64,000 nucleotides of DNA from the NCBI GenBank assembly GCA_023554445.1, contig JAMJQQ010000036.1, positions 62,001 through 126,000 on the forward strand. The letters run 5' to 3'. A program made the position numbers and the translations under genes. Below are positions 42,745 to 54,440 of this stretch, piece after piece. The notes under the pieces were generated by a model. That model did not search any database. It was given only the letters and a program-made list of their open reading frames with translations, and was not told the DNA's origin. The DNA is from Carthagonibacter metallireducens. GTDB taxonomy: Bacteria > Gemmatimonadota > Gemmatimonadetes > Palauibacterales > Palauibacteraceae. Position 1 is the stretch's first letter, and every line of letters begins with the position of its first letter.

Positions 42745-43418
42745 GCCGGCCGATACTTCGGCCAGCGCCGTTGCGCAGCCGATTCGCACAGGTTCACGAG
42801 ATGCTCGAGCCTGGTGTCAAGCGCACGCTGCCACCCGCGCACGTCACCGGGCGCGAGAGATGGGGGAATCGGAATCGGTTCACCATATGCGAGGTACACC
42901 CTCGATCGAGGGTACGGGACGAGGAAACGGTCCCAGCTGTCGAGGCACCGGGCTGAGGCAGGTATGGCGACCACAGGCACCAGGGGAACACCGGCGCGTG
43001 ACGCGATGAGTACGGCGCCCGGCTTGGAGCGGCGGGCCGGCCCACGGGGTCCATCGACCGTCAGAGCGAGCGCGTGGCCCTCGTCCGCCGCCCGCACCAT
43101 CTCGTCGAGCGCCTGGCTGCCCCCACGACTACTCGAACCTCGGACGACCTCAAAACCCAGCCGTTCCACGATCGGGGAGGCGAGGTCACCGTCCCTGCTG
43201 CGCGATATCATGACGGCGATCTCTTCGTCCCTGTGTCGAAGCATCAGCATCAGGAGGTGCTGATGCCAGAGAGCGTAGATTTCTCCGATCGCACGCCGTT
43301 TCGGAGGTCCCAATGAGCCGTCGGTCCGATCGATTTCAGTGAAACGCCACGAGGAGGCGAGCGATCGCAGGATGCCGGGACCGCCCGCGATGGCCGATCG
43401 TTTCAGCATCGGATTCAC
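42741..43418 (-). CDS. DUF374 lysophospholipid acyltransferase-like protein
   Basis: This 225-residue protein belongs to the DUF374 branch of the LPLAT superfamily. It has the acyltransferase histidine motif as IYALWHQHLLMLML near residue 45 and the second block GHALALTVDGPRGPARRSKPG, characteristic of the family. Placed between lpxB and lpxK, it is a candidate for a secondary acyl transfer to lipid A, a job done by LpxL/LpxM in E. coli. That assignment is inferred from position. Start is GTG overlapping lpxB, or an ATG 9 bases later. Confidence 0.82.
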   Translation of the reverse strand: MNPMLKRSAIAGGPGILRSLASSWRFTEIDRTDGSLGPPKRRAIGEIYALWHQHLLMLMLRHRDEEIAVMISRSRDGDLASPIVERLGFEVVRGSSSRGGSQALDEMVRAADEGHALALTVDGPRGPARRSKPGAVLIASRAGVPLVPVVAIPASARCLDSWDRFLVPYPRSRVYLAYGEPIPIPPSLAPGDVRGWQRALDTRLEHLVNLCESAAQRRWPKYRPA

Positions 43419-44572
43419 GAGGCGCCCCCCCGGGCCTTCCGCAGGGCGACGACGCAACGCCTGGCGACGCGCTCGGCGGCCCCGGGTTCGCCGAGCCTCG
43501 ACCGAACGAAGGCGAGGCCGTCGAGTACCTCCCGACGCTCCGGCGAGCCGGTATCCAGGAGTGGCTCGGCAGCTCGCGCGAGTTCCTCGCTCGTCATCCG
43601 TTCCTGAACGCGCTCGGGAACGACTTCCCGCTCGGCCACCAGGTTCACCAGGGCAATGTGAGGGATGCGGAGCAGGCGCCGAGCCAGCATCGCCGTGCTG
43701 CGGCTCACCCGGTATCCGACCACCATCGGCACGTCGTTCAACGCTAGCTGAAGCGTGATCGTGCCCGACTTGGTGATGGCTGCGGTCGACGTGGAGGCAA
43801 CCTCCTCGGGCGTCGAAACCGTACCGGTCGGGCACCCATCGAATAAGGCAGGCGACAGGTCCCGGGAGCGAGCTACACGCAGCTGCAGATCCGGACGCGT
43901 CGCTGACAGGCGCTGGGCCGCCTCGAGGAACACCGGCAGCATGCGTCGGACTTCCTGCTCGCGAGAACCCGGAAACAGACCGAGAACTGGCCGATCCGAA
44001 CGCCCCCCGCCGACAGGAGTCATGCGCGATGAACCGTCAGCTCTCTCCGGCTCCAACGGCCCGACCCGATCGAGCAGCGGATGGCCGACGAACCTCGCGT
44101 TCGCACCGTAACGGCGAAGGAATTCCTCCTCGAACGGCAGTACCACGCAGACCTCGTCCGAGAACTCTGCGAGTCGCTTCGCCCTTGACTCGTGCCACGC
44201 CCAGACCTGCGGTGCGATGTAGTACACGACCGGAGTCCCTCGATCGTGCGCCCATCTCGCCATCGGGAGATTGAATCCGGGGTAGTCGATCGGCACGAAG
44301 AGATCGACGGATTCCCGCTCGAATCGCTCGCGCACTTCCCGGCGGAGCCTCAGCATGTCTGGCAGGTGGCGGATCACTTCGGCGAATCCGAGGATCGCCA
44401 GTCGATCCAGCCCGGCGATCAGTTCGACTCCCGCCTCCGCCATCTCGCTTCCACCGAGCCCTACGAGCCGGACGTCGGGAAGCTGACGGCGAAGGGATCT
44501 CGCGAGTTCGGCCCCGTGCTGGTCGCCGGAGGCTTCACCGGCGGAGAGAAAGATCGTGACGCTATCCGACAC
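43415..44572 (-). CDS. lpxB: Lipid-A-disaccharide synthase
   Basis: LpxB joins UDP-diacylglucosamine and lipid X to form the lipid A disaccharide at the inner membrane. The 385-residue GT-B enzyme has SAGEASGDQHGAELARSL near residues 10-27, IDYPGFNL and YYIAPQVWAWHESRAKRL, FVGHPLLD, GLFPGSREQEV, and the donor-site TKSGTITLQLAL. The GTG start overlaps the small membrane protein gene by 11 bases. Confidence 0.96.
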   Translation of the reverse strand: MSDSVTIFLSAGEASGDQHGAELARSLRRQLPDVRLVGLGGSEMAEAGVELIAGLDRLAILGFAEVIRHLPDMLRLRREVRERFERESVDLFVPIDYPGFNLPMARWAHDRGTPVVYYIAPQVWAWHESRAKRLAEFSDEVCVVLPFEEEFLRRYGANARFVGHPLLDRVGPLEPERADGSSRMTPVGGGRSDRPVLGLFPGSREQEVRRMLPVFLEAAQRLSATRPDLQLRVARSRDLSPALFDGCPTGTVSTPEEVASTSTAAITKSGTITLQLALNDVPMVVGYRVSRSTAMLARRLLRIPHIALVNLVAEREVVPERVQERMTSEELARAAEPLLDTGSPERREVLDGLAFVRSRLGEPGAAERVARRCVVALRKARGGAS

Positions 44573-44696
44573 GATCGAGGTAGCCGATCAGCAGGATGAC
44601 CAGCACCAGGAGAAGGATGAGCGTGATCGTGCGTGGACCTCGCTTGGCACCGGAACCCAACTTCTTGCGTTCTTCGCGGATGTCATACAGGGACAT
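44562..44696 (-). CDS. 44-residue single-pass membrane protein between Gfo/Idh and lpxB
   Basis: Reading the minus strand from an ATG at 44696 gives a 44-residue protein with a stop at 44562-44564. It starts MSLYDIREERKKLGSG, is strongly basic for the first 22 residues, then has one membrane helix (residues about 23-39, TITLILLLVLVILLIGY) and a short tail. It fills what would otherwise be a 110-base gap in a cluster where every gene overlaps the next: it overlaps the Gfo/Idh stop by 14 bases and the lpxB start by 11. This tight fit supports a real gene. No function is known. Confidence 0.72.
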   Translation of the reverse strand: MSLYDIREERKKLGSGAKRGPRTITLILLLVLVILLIGYLDRVG

Positions 44697-45672
44697 GGGC
44701 GGATCGCTCGATTTCGTGTCCTATACGCAGCGCCACCTCGAGGGCGGCTCTGCCGTCACGTGCCGTCGCGGCATCACTCGGTCGGCCGAGAATGACGTCA
44801 CGGAACGCTTCGAGCTCCAATCGCAATGGCTCGGCGGGTTCGGCCTCGAGCGGAACCCGTTCCACGATCGTGGCAAGGGACAACTCGGGGGCACCGCCGG
44901 CGCGAAACACCTCGGCCGGGTCTGCGTCGTCCCGTCTTCGCAGGTACTCTCCACGTCCCGCCGCCAGATCCAAGCTGAAGTAGCCCGAGGGCTGGAACAG
45001 CCTCAGCTCGCGTGCCCGAACCGCCGATGCACGACTCGCGCTGATGTCAGCCACGGCGCCGTTCCCGAAGACGATCCGGGCGTTCGCCATGTCCACGGAG
45101 TCGGTGAGCAGCGGAACTCCGATCGCATGAACCGATTCGACCTCGCTGTCCACGAGACCGAGCACCAGATCGATGTCGTGGATCATCAGGTCGAGCATGA
45201 CGGGAACATCGGTTCCGCGCGGTTGGAAGGTCGCGAGGCGCTGGCAGGCCAGGAATCGAGGATCCTTGAGGTACGGCCGGCACGCCCGAATCGCAGGATT
45301 GAATCGTTCGACGTGCCCAACGCCCAGAAACAGACCATTCCGATCAGCTTTCTCGATCAGGTCGTCCGCCTCCTCGATCGTCGGAGTAAGGGGCTTCTCG
45401 ACCAGGACGTGGCAGCCCGAGTCGAGTGCATCTCCGGCAACTGCGTGGTGAGCCGACGTGGTCACTGCTACGATCGCGGCGTCGGAGCGATCGAGAAGCG
45501 CACCCAACTCGCCGAAGTGAGTTGTCCCGATGCGCTCGGCCACGGCGGTGCCAATGGTCGCGTCCGCGTCGTGGATTCCGGCCAGCTCGACGTCTGGAAT
45601 TTCGGACAGGATTCGCGCATGCGCGCTTCCCAGGTGCCCGGTTCCGATCACTCCGAATCGAAGAGGGCTCAC
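44683..45672 (-). CDS. Gfo/Idh/MocA family oxidoreductase in the lipid A operon
   Basis: This 329-residue NAD(P)-dependent oxidoreductase has the Rossmann motif GVIGTGHLGSAHARIL near residues 7-22, the catalytic lysine in HVLVEKPLTPT near 95, and GVGHVERFNPAIRA with the conserved His in MLDLMIHDIDLVLGL. Its position between lpxA and lpxB suggests lipid A sugar-nucleotide chemistry. In some bacteria a Gfo/Idh enzyme (GnnA) oxidises UDP-GlcNAc so that a transaminase (GnnB) can make a 3-amino sugar. No GnnB is in the window, so this is a hypothesis only. Confidence 0.8.
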   Translation of the reverse strand: MSPLRFGVIGTGHLGSAHARILSEIPDVELAGIHDADATIGTAVAERIGTTHFGELGALLDRSDAAIVAVTTSAHHAVAGDALDSGCHVLVEKPLTPTIEEADDLIEKADRNGLFLGVGHVERFNPAIRACRPYLKDPRFLACQRLATFQPRGTDVPVMLDLMIHDIDLVLGLVDSEVESVHAIGVPLLTDSVDMANARIVFGNGAVADISASRASAVRARELRLFQPSGYFSLDLAAGRGEYLRRRDDADPAEVFRAGGAPELSLATIVERVPLEAEPAEPLRLELEAFRDVILGRPSDAATARDGRAALEVALRIGHEIERSAHVPV

Positions 45673-46469
45673 GTGTGAACGCCTCGCTCGCTTTCACGTA
45701 TGAAGGAAACCAGCGAAGCGACCTCCGGTCCGAGTTCGCCCTGAGTCTCCATGAGGGACAGGGCCTGCCCGATATTCATGTCGGGGCTCTTGAACAGCAG
45801 ACGATATGCCGTGCGAAGATCCTCGATCACCTCCCGGTCGAATCCTCTGCGCCGGAGCCCGACGACATTGATCCCGCGGGTACGACAGGGATTGCCGTCG
45901 GCGAGCAGGTATGGTGGAACATCCTTGGTGAGCTTCGTCGCACCGCCAATGAACGCGTGGGCGCCGATCCGGGTGAACTGGTGAGCCCCGGCCAACCCGC
46001 CGAGGATGGCCCAGTCTCCGATCTCCACGTGTCCTCCGAGCGCCGTCAGGCCCGCCATTACCACGTGGTCTCCCAGAACGCAATCGTGAGCCACGTGGCA
46101 GCCCGTCATCAGCAGACAATCGGAACCGATCCGTGTGCCCCCGTCGGTAGCCGCTCCGCGGTTGACAGTGGCACATTCCCGCACGACCGTCCTCTCGCCG
46201 ATTTCGAGAATGGCAGGCTCTCCCTCGTACTTGAGGTCCTGCGGATCTGTGCCCACGACAGCCCCATGGTAGATGCGGCACCCTGTGCCGATCCGGGTGT
46301 CACGTTCGATCACCACGTTCGCGCCGATGATTACATCGGGCGCGATGCTGACCCCCGGACCTACGAGCGACCCGGGACCGATCCTGACTCCATGGGCAAC
46401 GTCCGAGTCCGGGCTCACGAACGCGGAAGCGTGGACTCCCTCACCGGGCGAGAACGGCCCTCGTGTCAT
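45669..46469 (-). CDS. lpxA: Acyl-ACP:UDP-N-acetylglucosamine O-acyltransferase
   Basis: LpxA starts lipid A synthesis by acylating UDP-GlcNAc. The 266-residue protein is a left-handed beta-helix of hexapeptide repeats (about 10-185) with the catalytic segment CLLMTGCHVAHDCVLGDHVV containing His near 125, GGLAGAHQFTRIGAHAFIGG, and a C-terminal helical part. I chose the ATG at 46469, overlapping the lpxC-fabZ stop. If the neighbouring oxidoreductase makes an amino sugar, this enzyme would need to form an amide rather than an ester. Confidence 0.95.
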   Translation of the reverse strand: MTRGPFSPGEGVHASAFVSPDSDVAHGVRIGPGSLVGPGVSIAPDVIIGANVVIERDTRIGTGCRIYHGAVVGTDPQDLKYEGEPAILEIGERTVVRECATVNRGAATDGGTRIGSDCLLMTGCHVAHDCVLGDHVVMAGLTALGGHVEIGDWAILGGLAGAHQFTRIGAHAFIGGATKLTKDVPPYLLADGNPCRTRGINVVGLRRRGFDREVIEDLRTAYRLLFKSPDMNIGQALSLMETQGELGPEVASLVSFIRESERGVHT

Positions 46470-47770
46470 CGGTCGACGACCTGGGCCATCAGAGTGGCCT
46501 CCGCGACGACTTGCCCGTCCACGGTCCCGACTCCCCTCAGCCTGCACACCCTGCCGCGGAACTGGAGCATCTCCATGTCGAACAGCAGCGTGTCGCCCGG
46601 CCGCACGGGCTGCCGGAACTTCACGTTGTCCAGCGACATGAAGTACACCAGCTTCTTCGAGGATTCCGAAACCTCGTTCATCAGCATCAGCCCGCCCGTC
46701 TGGGCCATTCCTTCAATGATCATCACACCCGGCATGATGGGGTGACCGGGGAAATGTCCGGAGAAAAACGGCTCGTTGATCGTGACGTTCTTCAGCCCGA
46801 GTATGCGTCGACCGGGCTCGAATTCGAGGATTCGATCGACGAGCAGGAACGGATAACGATGCGGGAGAAAGTCGAAGATCCGCTCGGCTTCGAGAACGGG
46901 GGAACCGTCGGCCGGCCGGAATTGCAGGCGGCGAAGCCGTCGCGCCAGTTGTACATTTCCCCGGTGACTGGGCCGCTCGGCGATTATGTGAGCCCGAATT
47001 CGGGCTCCGGCGAGGGCCAGATCGCCCACCACGTCGATGATCTTGTGACGGACGAATTCGTCCGGAAACCTCAACTCGATGCCATCGGCGATGCCCTCGT
47101 CCGTGAGGGCGATCGTGTTCTCGAAATCTGCTCCCATCGCGAGCCCGCGCGCGTGCAGAGCTTTTGCCCAGCTTTGCAGACCGAAAGTTCGCGCAGGCGC
47201 TACCTCGCGGCAGAATTCTCCCGCCCGAATCTCCGCCGAGGCGTACTGGCGCTGAATCACCGGGTGATCGAACTCGATTCCGGCGCTCACCCGGTATCCG
47301 TCATAGGGCGCAACGGCATACCGCGAGGCTCCGTCCTCGAGACTGAAGGCCTCCCGTACCTCGATCGTCCGGGCGGGCGCCTCCTGTTCGACGATCCCCG
47401 CGGCCTCGATGGCCGCACACCAGAGGGCGCTGCTCCCGTCGAGTGACGGTGGCTCCGATCCCTGCAGTCGGACTTCGACGTTGTCTATCCGGTGGGTGGC
47501 GAGGGCAGCCAGGAGGTGTTCTACGGTGCGCACCGACGCGTCGGCCGGTCCCAGTACGGTCTCCCACTCCACGCCGGATACCAGTTCGACATCCGCCGGA
47601 ATCGTCGGCTCTCCCTTCAAGTCCAGACGTCGGAATATGACCCCGGTGTCAGGACCTGCCGGCCGCACCTCGGCATGGGCGGGGAGACCGCTGTGAAGTC
47701 CGGTTCCTTGCTCCGTAAAGGGCGACGCGATCGTGCGTTGCACGTGAACGTCCTGTGCGGGATCGCTCAC
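46466..47770 (-). CDS. lpxC-fabZ: Fused UDP-3-O-acyl-N-acetylglucosamine deacetylase / (3R)-hydroxyacyl-ACP dehydratase
   Basis: This 434-residue protein joins two enzymes. Residues about 8-285 are LpxC, the committed zinc deacetylase of lipid A synthesis, with Glu84 and His85 in TVEHLLAAL, His242 and Asp246 in RHKIIDVVGDL, and the catalytic His269. Residues about 290-434 are FabZ, the hydroxyacyl-ACP dehydratase, with PHRYPFLLVDRI, catalytic His339 in FSGHFPGHPIMPG and Glu353 in IIEGMAQ. Fused LpxC/FabZ proteins are known in Bacteroidota and some other groups. The GTG start overlaps lpxD. Both active sites look intact. Confidence 0.95.
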   Translation of the reverse strand: MSDPAQDVHVQRTIASPFTEQGTGLHSGLPAHAEVRPAGPDTGVIFRRLDLKGEPTIPADVELVSGVEWETVLGPADASVRTVEHLLAALATHRIDNVEVRLQGSEPPSLDGSSALWCAAIEAAGIVEQEAPARTIEVREAFSLEDGASRYAVAPYDGYRVSAGIEFDHPVIQRQYASAEIRAGEFCREVAPARTFGLQSWAKALHARGLAMGADFENTIALTDEGIADGIELRFPDEFVRHKIIDVVGDLALAGARIRAHIIAERPSHRGNVQLARRLRRLQFRPADGSPVLEAERIFDFLPHRYPFLLVDRILEFEPGRRILGLKNVTINEPFFSGHFPGHPIMPGVMIIEGMAQTGGLMLMNEVSESSKKLVYFMSLDNVKFRQPVRPGDTLLFDMEMLQFRGRVCRLRGVGTVDGQVVAEATLMAQVVDR

Positions 47771-48792
47771 CGGGAGTCCTCTCCGGCGGACCGACCGAGA
47801 GCTTCGATCCGGCGCGCGAGCTCGGGAAGCTTGTAGAAGTACGATGTGGCCCGGAGCCACATGCGGTGAGGCCTGGCAGGGTAGCCGGACCAGATCTCAC
47901 CGGCCGGAATGTCCGTCATGACGCCGGACTGGGCTCCCACCGACGCTCCCGCTCCGACCGTGAGATGACCTGCGAGGCCGACCTGGCCGGCCAGACGTGC
48001 GCCGTCCTCGACGATACTGCTCCCCGCGATCCCGACCTGCGCGACGATGAAGCAGTTCCTCCCGATTCGACAGTTGTGACCGATATGAACCAGATTGTCG
48101 ATCTTCGTACCGTCGCCGACGCTCGTATCCCCCAGCGAACCCCTGTCGATGGTGCTGTTCGCTCCGATCTCCACGTCATTCCCGATCACGCACCGGCCGA
48201 CCTGGGGGATCTTCACCGGTCCATCCGCACCCGCGGCGTACCCGAAGCCGTCAACGGACAACCGAACGCCCGTGTGGAGCCGGACTCGATCTCGCAGAAC
48301 CGCACCCTGCAGAAGTGAGCAATTGGCCCCGATGACACAGTCGTCACCAATCGACACGCCTTGTCCGATGTGGACGCCCGGTCCGATCTCGCAGCGATCG
48401 CCGATCCGGCAATCTCGACCAACCGTCACATAAGGTCCGAGCGAAACATCGACTCCGAGAACCGTCCCCTCTCCGAGCACGGCGGTTGGGTGTACCCCGG
48501 GAGGCGCAGACTCTGCGGGCAGGAAAAGGGCTATCAGTCGGCTGAATGCGAGCTCCGGGTTCTCCACCCGGATCAACGTCGTTCCATTCGCATCCAGGTC
48601 GAGGTCTACCGGTACGAGCGCGGCCCCCGCCTCGTTCTGCTGCAGGCGCCGCGCGTACTTTTCGTTGACGACGTACGTAAGATGCTCCGGGCCGGCGTTA
48701 CCCGCAGGGGCGATTCCCGCGAGTAGACGGTCCGGGTCTCCCTCGACGCGTCCGGAGACTCGCTCCGCGAGTTCTCTGGCCGTAAAGGTCAT
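47767..48792 (-). CDS. lpxD: UDP-3-O-(3-hydroxyacyl)glucosamine N-acyltransferase
   Basis: LpxD adds the N-linked acyl chain in lipid A synthesis. The 341-residue protein has the N-terminal uridine-binding domain (about 1-100), a hexapeptide left-handed beta-helix (about 105-300) with the catalytic His in LVHIGHNCRIGRNCFIVAQ, the GFGYA and ANSTIDRGS segments, and a C-terminal helix with LPELARRIEAL. It follows skp and starts the tightly overlapping lpx run. Confidence 0.95.
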   Translation of the reverse strand: MTFTARELAERVSGRVEGDPDRLLAGIAPAGNAGPEHLTYVVNEKYARRLQQNEAGAALVPVDLDLDANGTTLIRVENPELAFSRLIALFLPAESAPPGVHPTAVLGEGTVLGVDVSLGPYVTVGRDCRIGDRCEIGPGVHIGQGVSIGDDCVIGANCSLLQGAVLRDRVRLHTGVRLSVDGFGYAAGADGPVKIPQVGRCVIGNDVEIGANSTIDRGSLGDTSVGDGTKIDNLVHIGHNCRIGRNCFIVAQVGIAGSSIVEDGARLAGQVGLAGHLTVGAGASVGAQSGVMTDIPAGEIWSGYPARPHRMWLRATSYFYKLPELARRIEALGRSAGEDSR

Positions 48793-48846
48793 CCGCTTAT
48801 CCGTTCCGCTGGTGTCCGCAATCCGGGTCGGACGTACCGCGATGGG

Positions 48847-49404
48847 TCAGGGAGTGTCCCCCGTGGCAGGCTCTGCCGTGCCCATCCGCTGCATGACTAA
48901 CGATGTAATATCGAGTTCGGGAGCCGCCGCCACCACACCCTCCGTCGAAATGTCGAATACCATCGCGTAGTTGTTCTCCGAACGAATCTGGTCGATCAGG
49001 CCCGTCACGCTCTCGAGTATGGGCCGCAGCAGCTCCTGCTGACGCTGTTGCGCCTGATTCTCGAGCTCCAGCCTGCGATTCTGCAGCTCCTGCTGACGGG
49101 TCTGGATCTCCGCCTGCTTCTGCTCCTTCGCCTGAGGACTGAGCATGACTTCCTGCCGCTGGTAGTCCCGAAGAAGGGAGTCAACCACTGCCGCCTGCTG
49201 CTCCAGCTCCTGGCGCCACTCTCCCAGCTCCCGGTCGAACGTGCGCTGGGCATCTGCCGATCCCGGAGCAGCCTGCAGAATCTGCGCTGAGTTCAAGTAG
49301 ACGAAGGTAGTCCCAGCCGGAGGCACGTTCTGCGCCTGAGCTGAGGGGACGGCGAGCAATGCAAGGGCCGCGAAGGCCGCCGCGGTCATTCGAACCAGAA
49401 ACAT
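48847..49404 (-). CDS. skp: OmpH/Skp family periplasmic chaperone
   Basis: Skp binds unfolded outer-membrane proteins in the periplasm and hands them to the BAM complex. The 185-residue protein has a signal peptide (cut near AQAQ, about residue 25), the FVYLNSAQILQAAPG start of the fold, a long charged, Gln-rich coiled coil (about 55-130) forming the tentacles, and a C-terminal strand that would complete the trimer core. It lies between bamA and lpxD, the conserved arrangement. Confidence 0.9.
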   Translation of the reverse strand: MFLVRMTAAAFAALALLAVPSAQAQNVPPAGTTFVYLNSAQILQAAPGSADAQRTFDRELGEWRQELEQQAAVVDSLLRDYQRQEVMLSPQAKEQKQAEIQTRQQELQNRRLELENQAQQRQQELLRPILESVTGLIDQIRSENNYAMVFDISTEGVVAAAPELDITSLVMQRMGTAEPATGDTP

Positions 49405-49483
49405 CGATACGCTCTCCTAAAAAGGGTACGGTATGTCTCTCCGGCCCTCGCCCTGCGCGGGACCGGCTCCACAAAGTTCTCGA

Positions 49484-51906
49484 TCAGAACAGCCGGCCGA
49501 ATCTGAAGTGGAGCTGCCAGCCCGGATCGGCTCGTCCCAGAACATCGCGTCGATCGAATCCGTAGGCATAATCGATTCCGATCGGTCCAAACGGGGTGAC
49601 GAGGGAAACTCCTAACCCCGCTCCCAGCAGAAGGTCCGTGGGATTGAACTCCCCCGCGTTCTTCCAGACGTTGCCCCCATCGACGAAGGCGCTGCCGAAT
49701 ATGTTGTCCGTCAGCTTGACCCCGAACTGGGCGGTAGTCGTGAAGTATGCTTCTCCGACACGGTCAAGACTGCTGATCGGAGCCGAGCGCGGCACATGGC
49801 CCTGAGGGGTGATCGTCGCCTCCTCGTACCCGCGCACCTGCTGTCCAACCTGCGTGCCCCCGACGTAGTAACGCTCGACGAAGAACGGGTTGTCGCCGAA
49901 CACGAGGCCACCACGGAAGGCGAGGCCGAGGACGAGCTCGATGGGCACCCCTCCCCCGCTGCCACCGATCTGTCCGACCGGTGCGAACCACTCGCTCGTC
50001 AGGTCCCACCGATTGTAGTTCCCGTCCCCGCCCAGGATTCCTCCCGTGAAGCGCGCCGAGATCGAGTTTCGACTCCCCGAAACGGGGAACAGACCGCCTG
50101 CCCGATTGTCCCGGACCAGGCGCAGACTGATCGTGCTCCGGGTGCCCTGGGTGATGAGGTCTTCCTGGCCCTCGGGGATCCCGAAGGTGTCCAGGTCCGA
50201 GACCTCGTCGTTGAACAGCGAGTATCCGGCATAGAACCGGGTGGACCGGAGACGGAATATCGGAACTCCAAACTCGAAGAAGCCACCCGTCTGACGGCGC
50301 GTCCCGAGGCTGAAAGTCTGAAACTGGTCCCGTGCGCTCTGAACGCCCACTGAGAGACTGTTTCGAGACCCGAAGATCTCCGGGTCCGTGTAGCTCACCT
50401 CGATGTCCTGCGACCGCCGTCCGAACAACCAGCGAAAATGGCCGACCTTTGCCTGACCGAAAAGATTCGGCTGGTCGTACCCTATGAACCCTGCCAGACC
50501 GGTCGCTGCAGCGGCCGAGATCCCGAAGTTGACGTTGCCGGTCTGCTTCTCCTTGACGCGATATACGAGATCGATGTCGCCGTCGTCGCGCGGCTTGATC
50601 TGGATCGCTTCGTCCGGCGGCAAAGTCTCGAAGAACCCGAGCGACTGAAGATTTCGGATGCTTTGCACCAGGAGCTGCTGAGAGTAAACGTCGCCGGGCA
50701 GGGTGAGAAGGACCTTTCGGATGACTGCGTCGTGAGTGTAGTCATTGCCCACGATGCTGACGGTCCTGATGTAGGCCGGCTGACCTTCCTGTACGAGAAG
50801 GCGCGTCTCCACGGTCGGATTCGCTTCGCCCTCTTCAACCGGGTGCCGGCGAACCTCGGGAGCTATGTTAACAGAGAGATATCCGGCATCTCTGTAGAGA
50901 TCCGCGATCTTCTGGCTCGCCTCATCGAAAGCCGAGCGATCGAACGGTGGTCTGATCTCGTCAAGTGCCTCTTGCGACCGGGCCCCACCGAGAAGTCCTT
51001 CGACCACGTCCGGGAAGTACTCTGCGAGCTGGGAAGAGGGAAAGCGCCGGTTTCCTTCGATCTCGAACGAACGGATCAGGTATTGCGGTCCTTCGTTGAC
51101 CGAAATCTCGATCCGGCCCTTCCCGGTGAGGGTGTCGACGACAATCGTATCGCCGAGAACTTCCATGTCGATGTAGCCGTACCGGGCATAGAATTCCGGA
51201 ATCCGCTCGGCCAGGTCTCTACGATACTCATCCCGGTGCAGTTCTCCGGGTTTGAACCAGAAGAACCCCTCCTCAGAGGTATTCATGGCCCCGCGAATCT
51301 GCGAATCGGTGAATGCCCGGTTGCCGGTGAATTCGACCCGTGCAAGGGCCAGGCGTGGTCCTTCGTTGACCTCGAACACAACGTTGACCTGGTCCAGGCC
51401 GGAGGGATCCGCGACCATGCTCGTGTCGACCGTGGCCTGCGGGAAACCGGCGTTGGCCAGCAGCTGTCTGGTCAGCACCGTGGCCTGAGCTACCCGGGCG
51501 GGGTCGAGCGCAGTGCCGCCTACGAGGCCGACGGAATCGCGGATCGTGCTCTCGCTGACGTGATCGAGCCCGTCGAATACGAAGTCGCCGACGAGGGGAC
51601 GCTCGGAGACGTCGATATAGAAGATGTTCGGCTCGCGTGCCGTGACGCGGATGCTCACATCCTCGAACTCACCGGTCGCGAACAGTCTCTGGATCGCGGC
51701 CTGTACATCCGGGCCGTTGACGACCTCGCCTTCCCGGAGGCCCGCGATTCGGCGCACGCCCTCGTCGGAGAAACGGAATGCACCGGACACGGCGACGCTG
51801 TCCACCCGTACCTGGTAGAGCGTCTGCTCCTGCCCCCACAAAGGGATGACCCTCGCCGCCATCAACGTGGCGAGGGTCACTCCAACCCGAAGAAACCGGC
51901 CTGATT

Positions 51907-51910
<4 letters not shown>
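49484..51910 (-). CDS. bamA: Outer-membrane protein assembly factor BamA
   Basis: BamA inserts beta-barrel proteins into the outer membrane. The 808-residue protein has a signal peptide, five POTRA-like domains (about 30-430) and a C-terminal 16-strand barrel (about 450-808) with the VRGYEE motif, GG-rich loops and a final strand ending WQLHFRFGRLF. The terminal aromatic Phe fits a barrel signal. It starts with GTG inside the clpC stop (GTGA), an unusual coupling of an envelope gene to a cytoplasmic protease gene. Confidence 0.95.
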
Positions 51911-54381
<2,471 letters not shown>

Positions 54382-54440
54382 CCACACCTCTGACGGCGGA
54401 GCGGCCCGCCGCGGTTCAATTCAGATTCCGCCCTGGACCG

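Noticed and set aside
50438..51904. A 488-residue plus-strand open frame
   Set aside because: It lies wholly antisense to bamA and has no recognisable domain.
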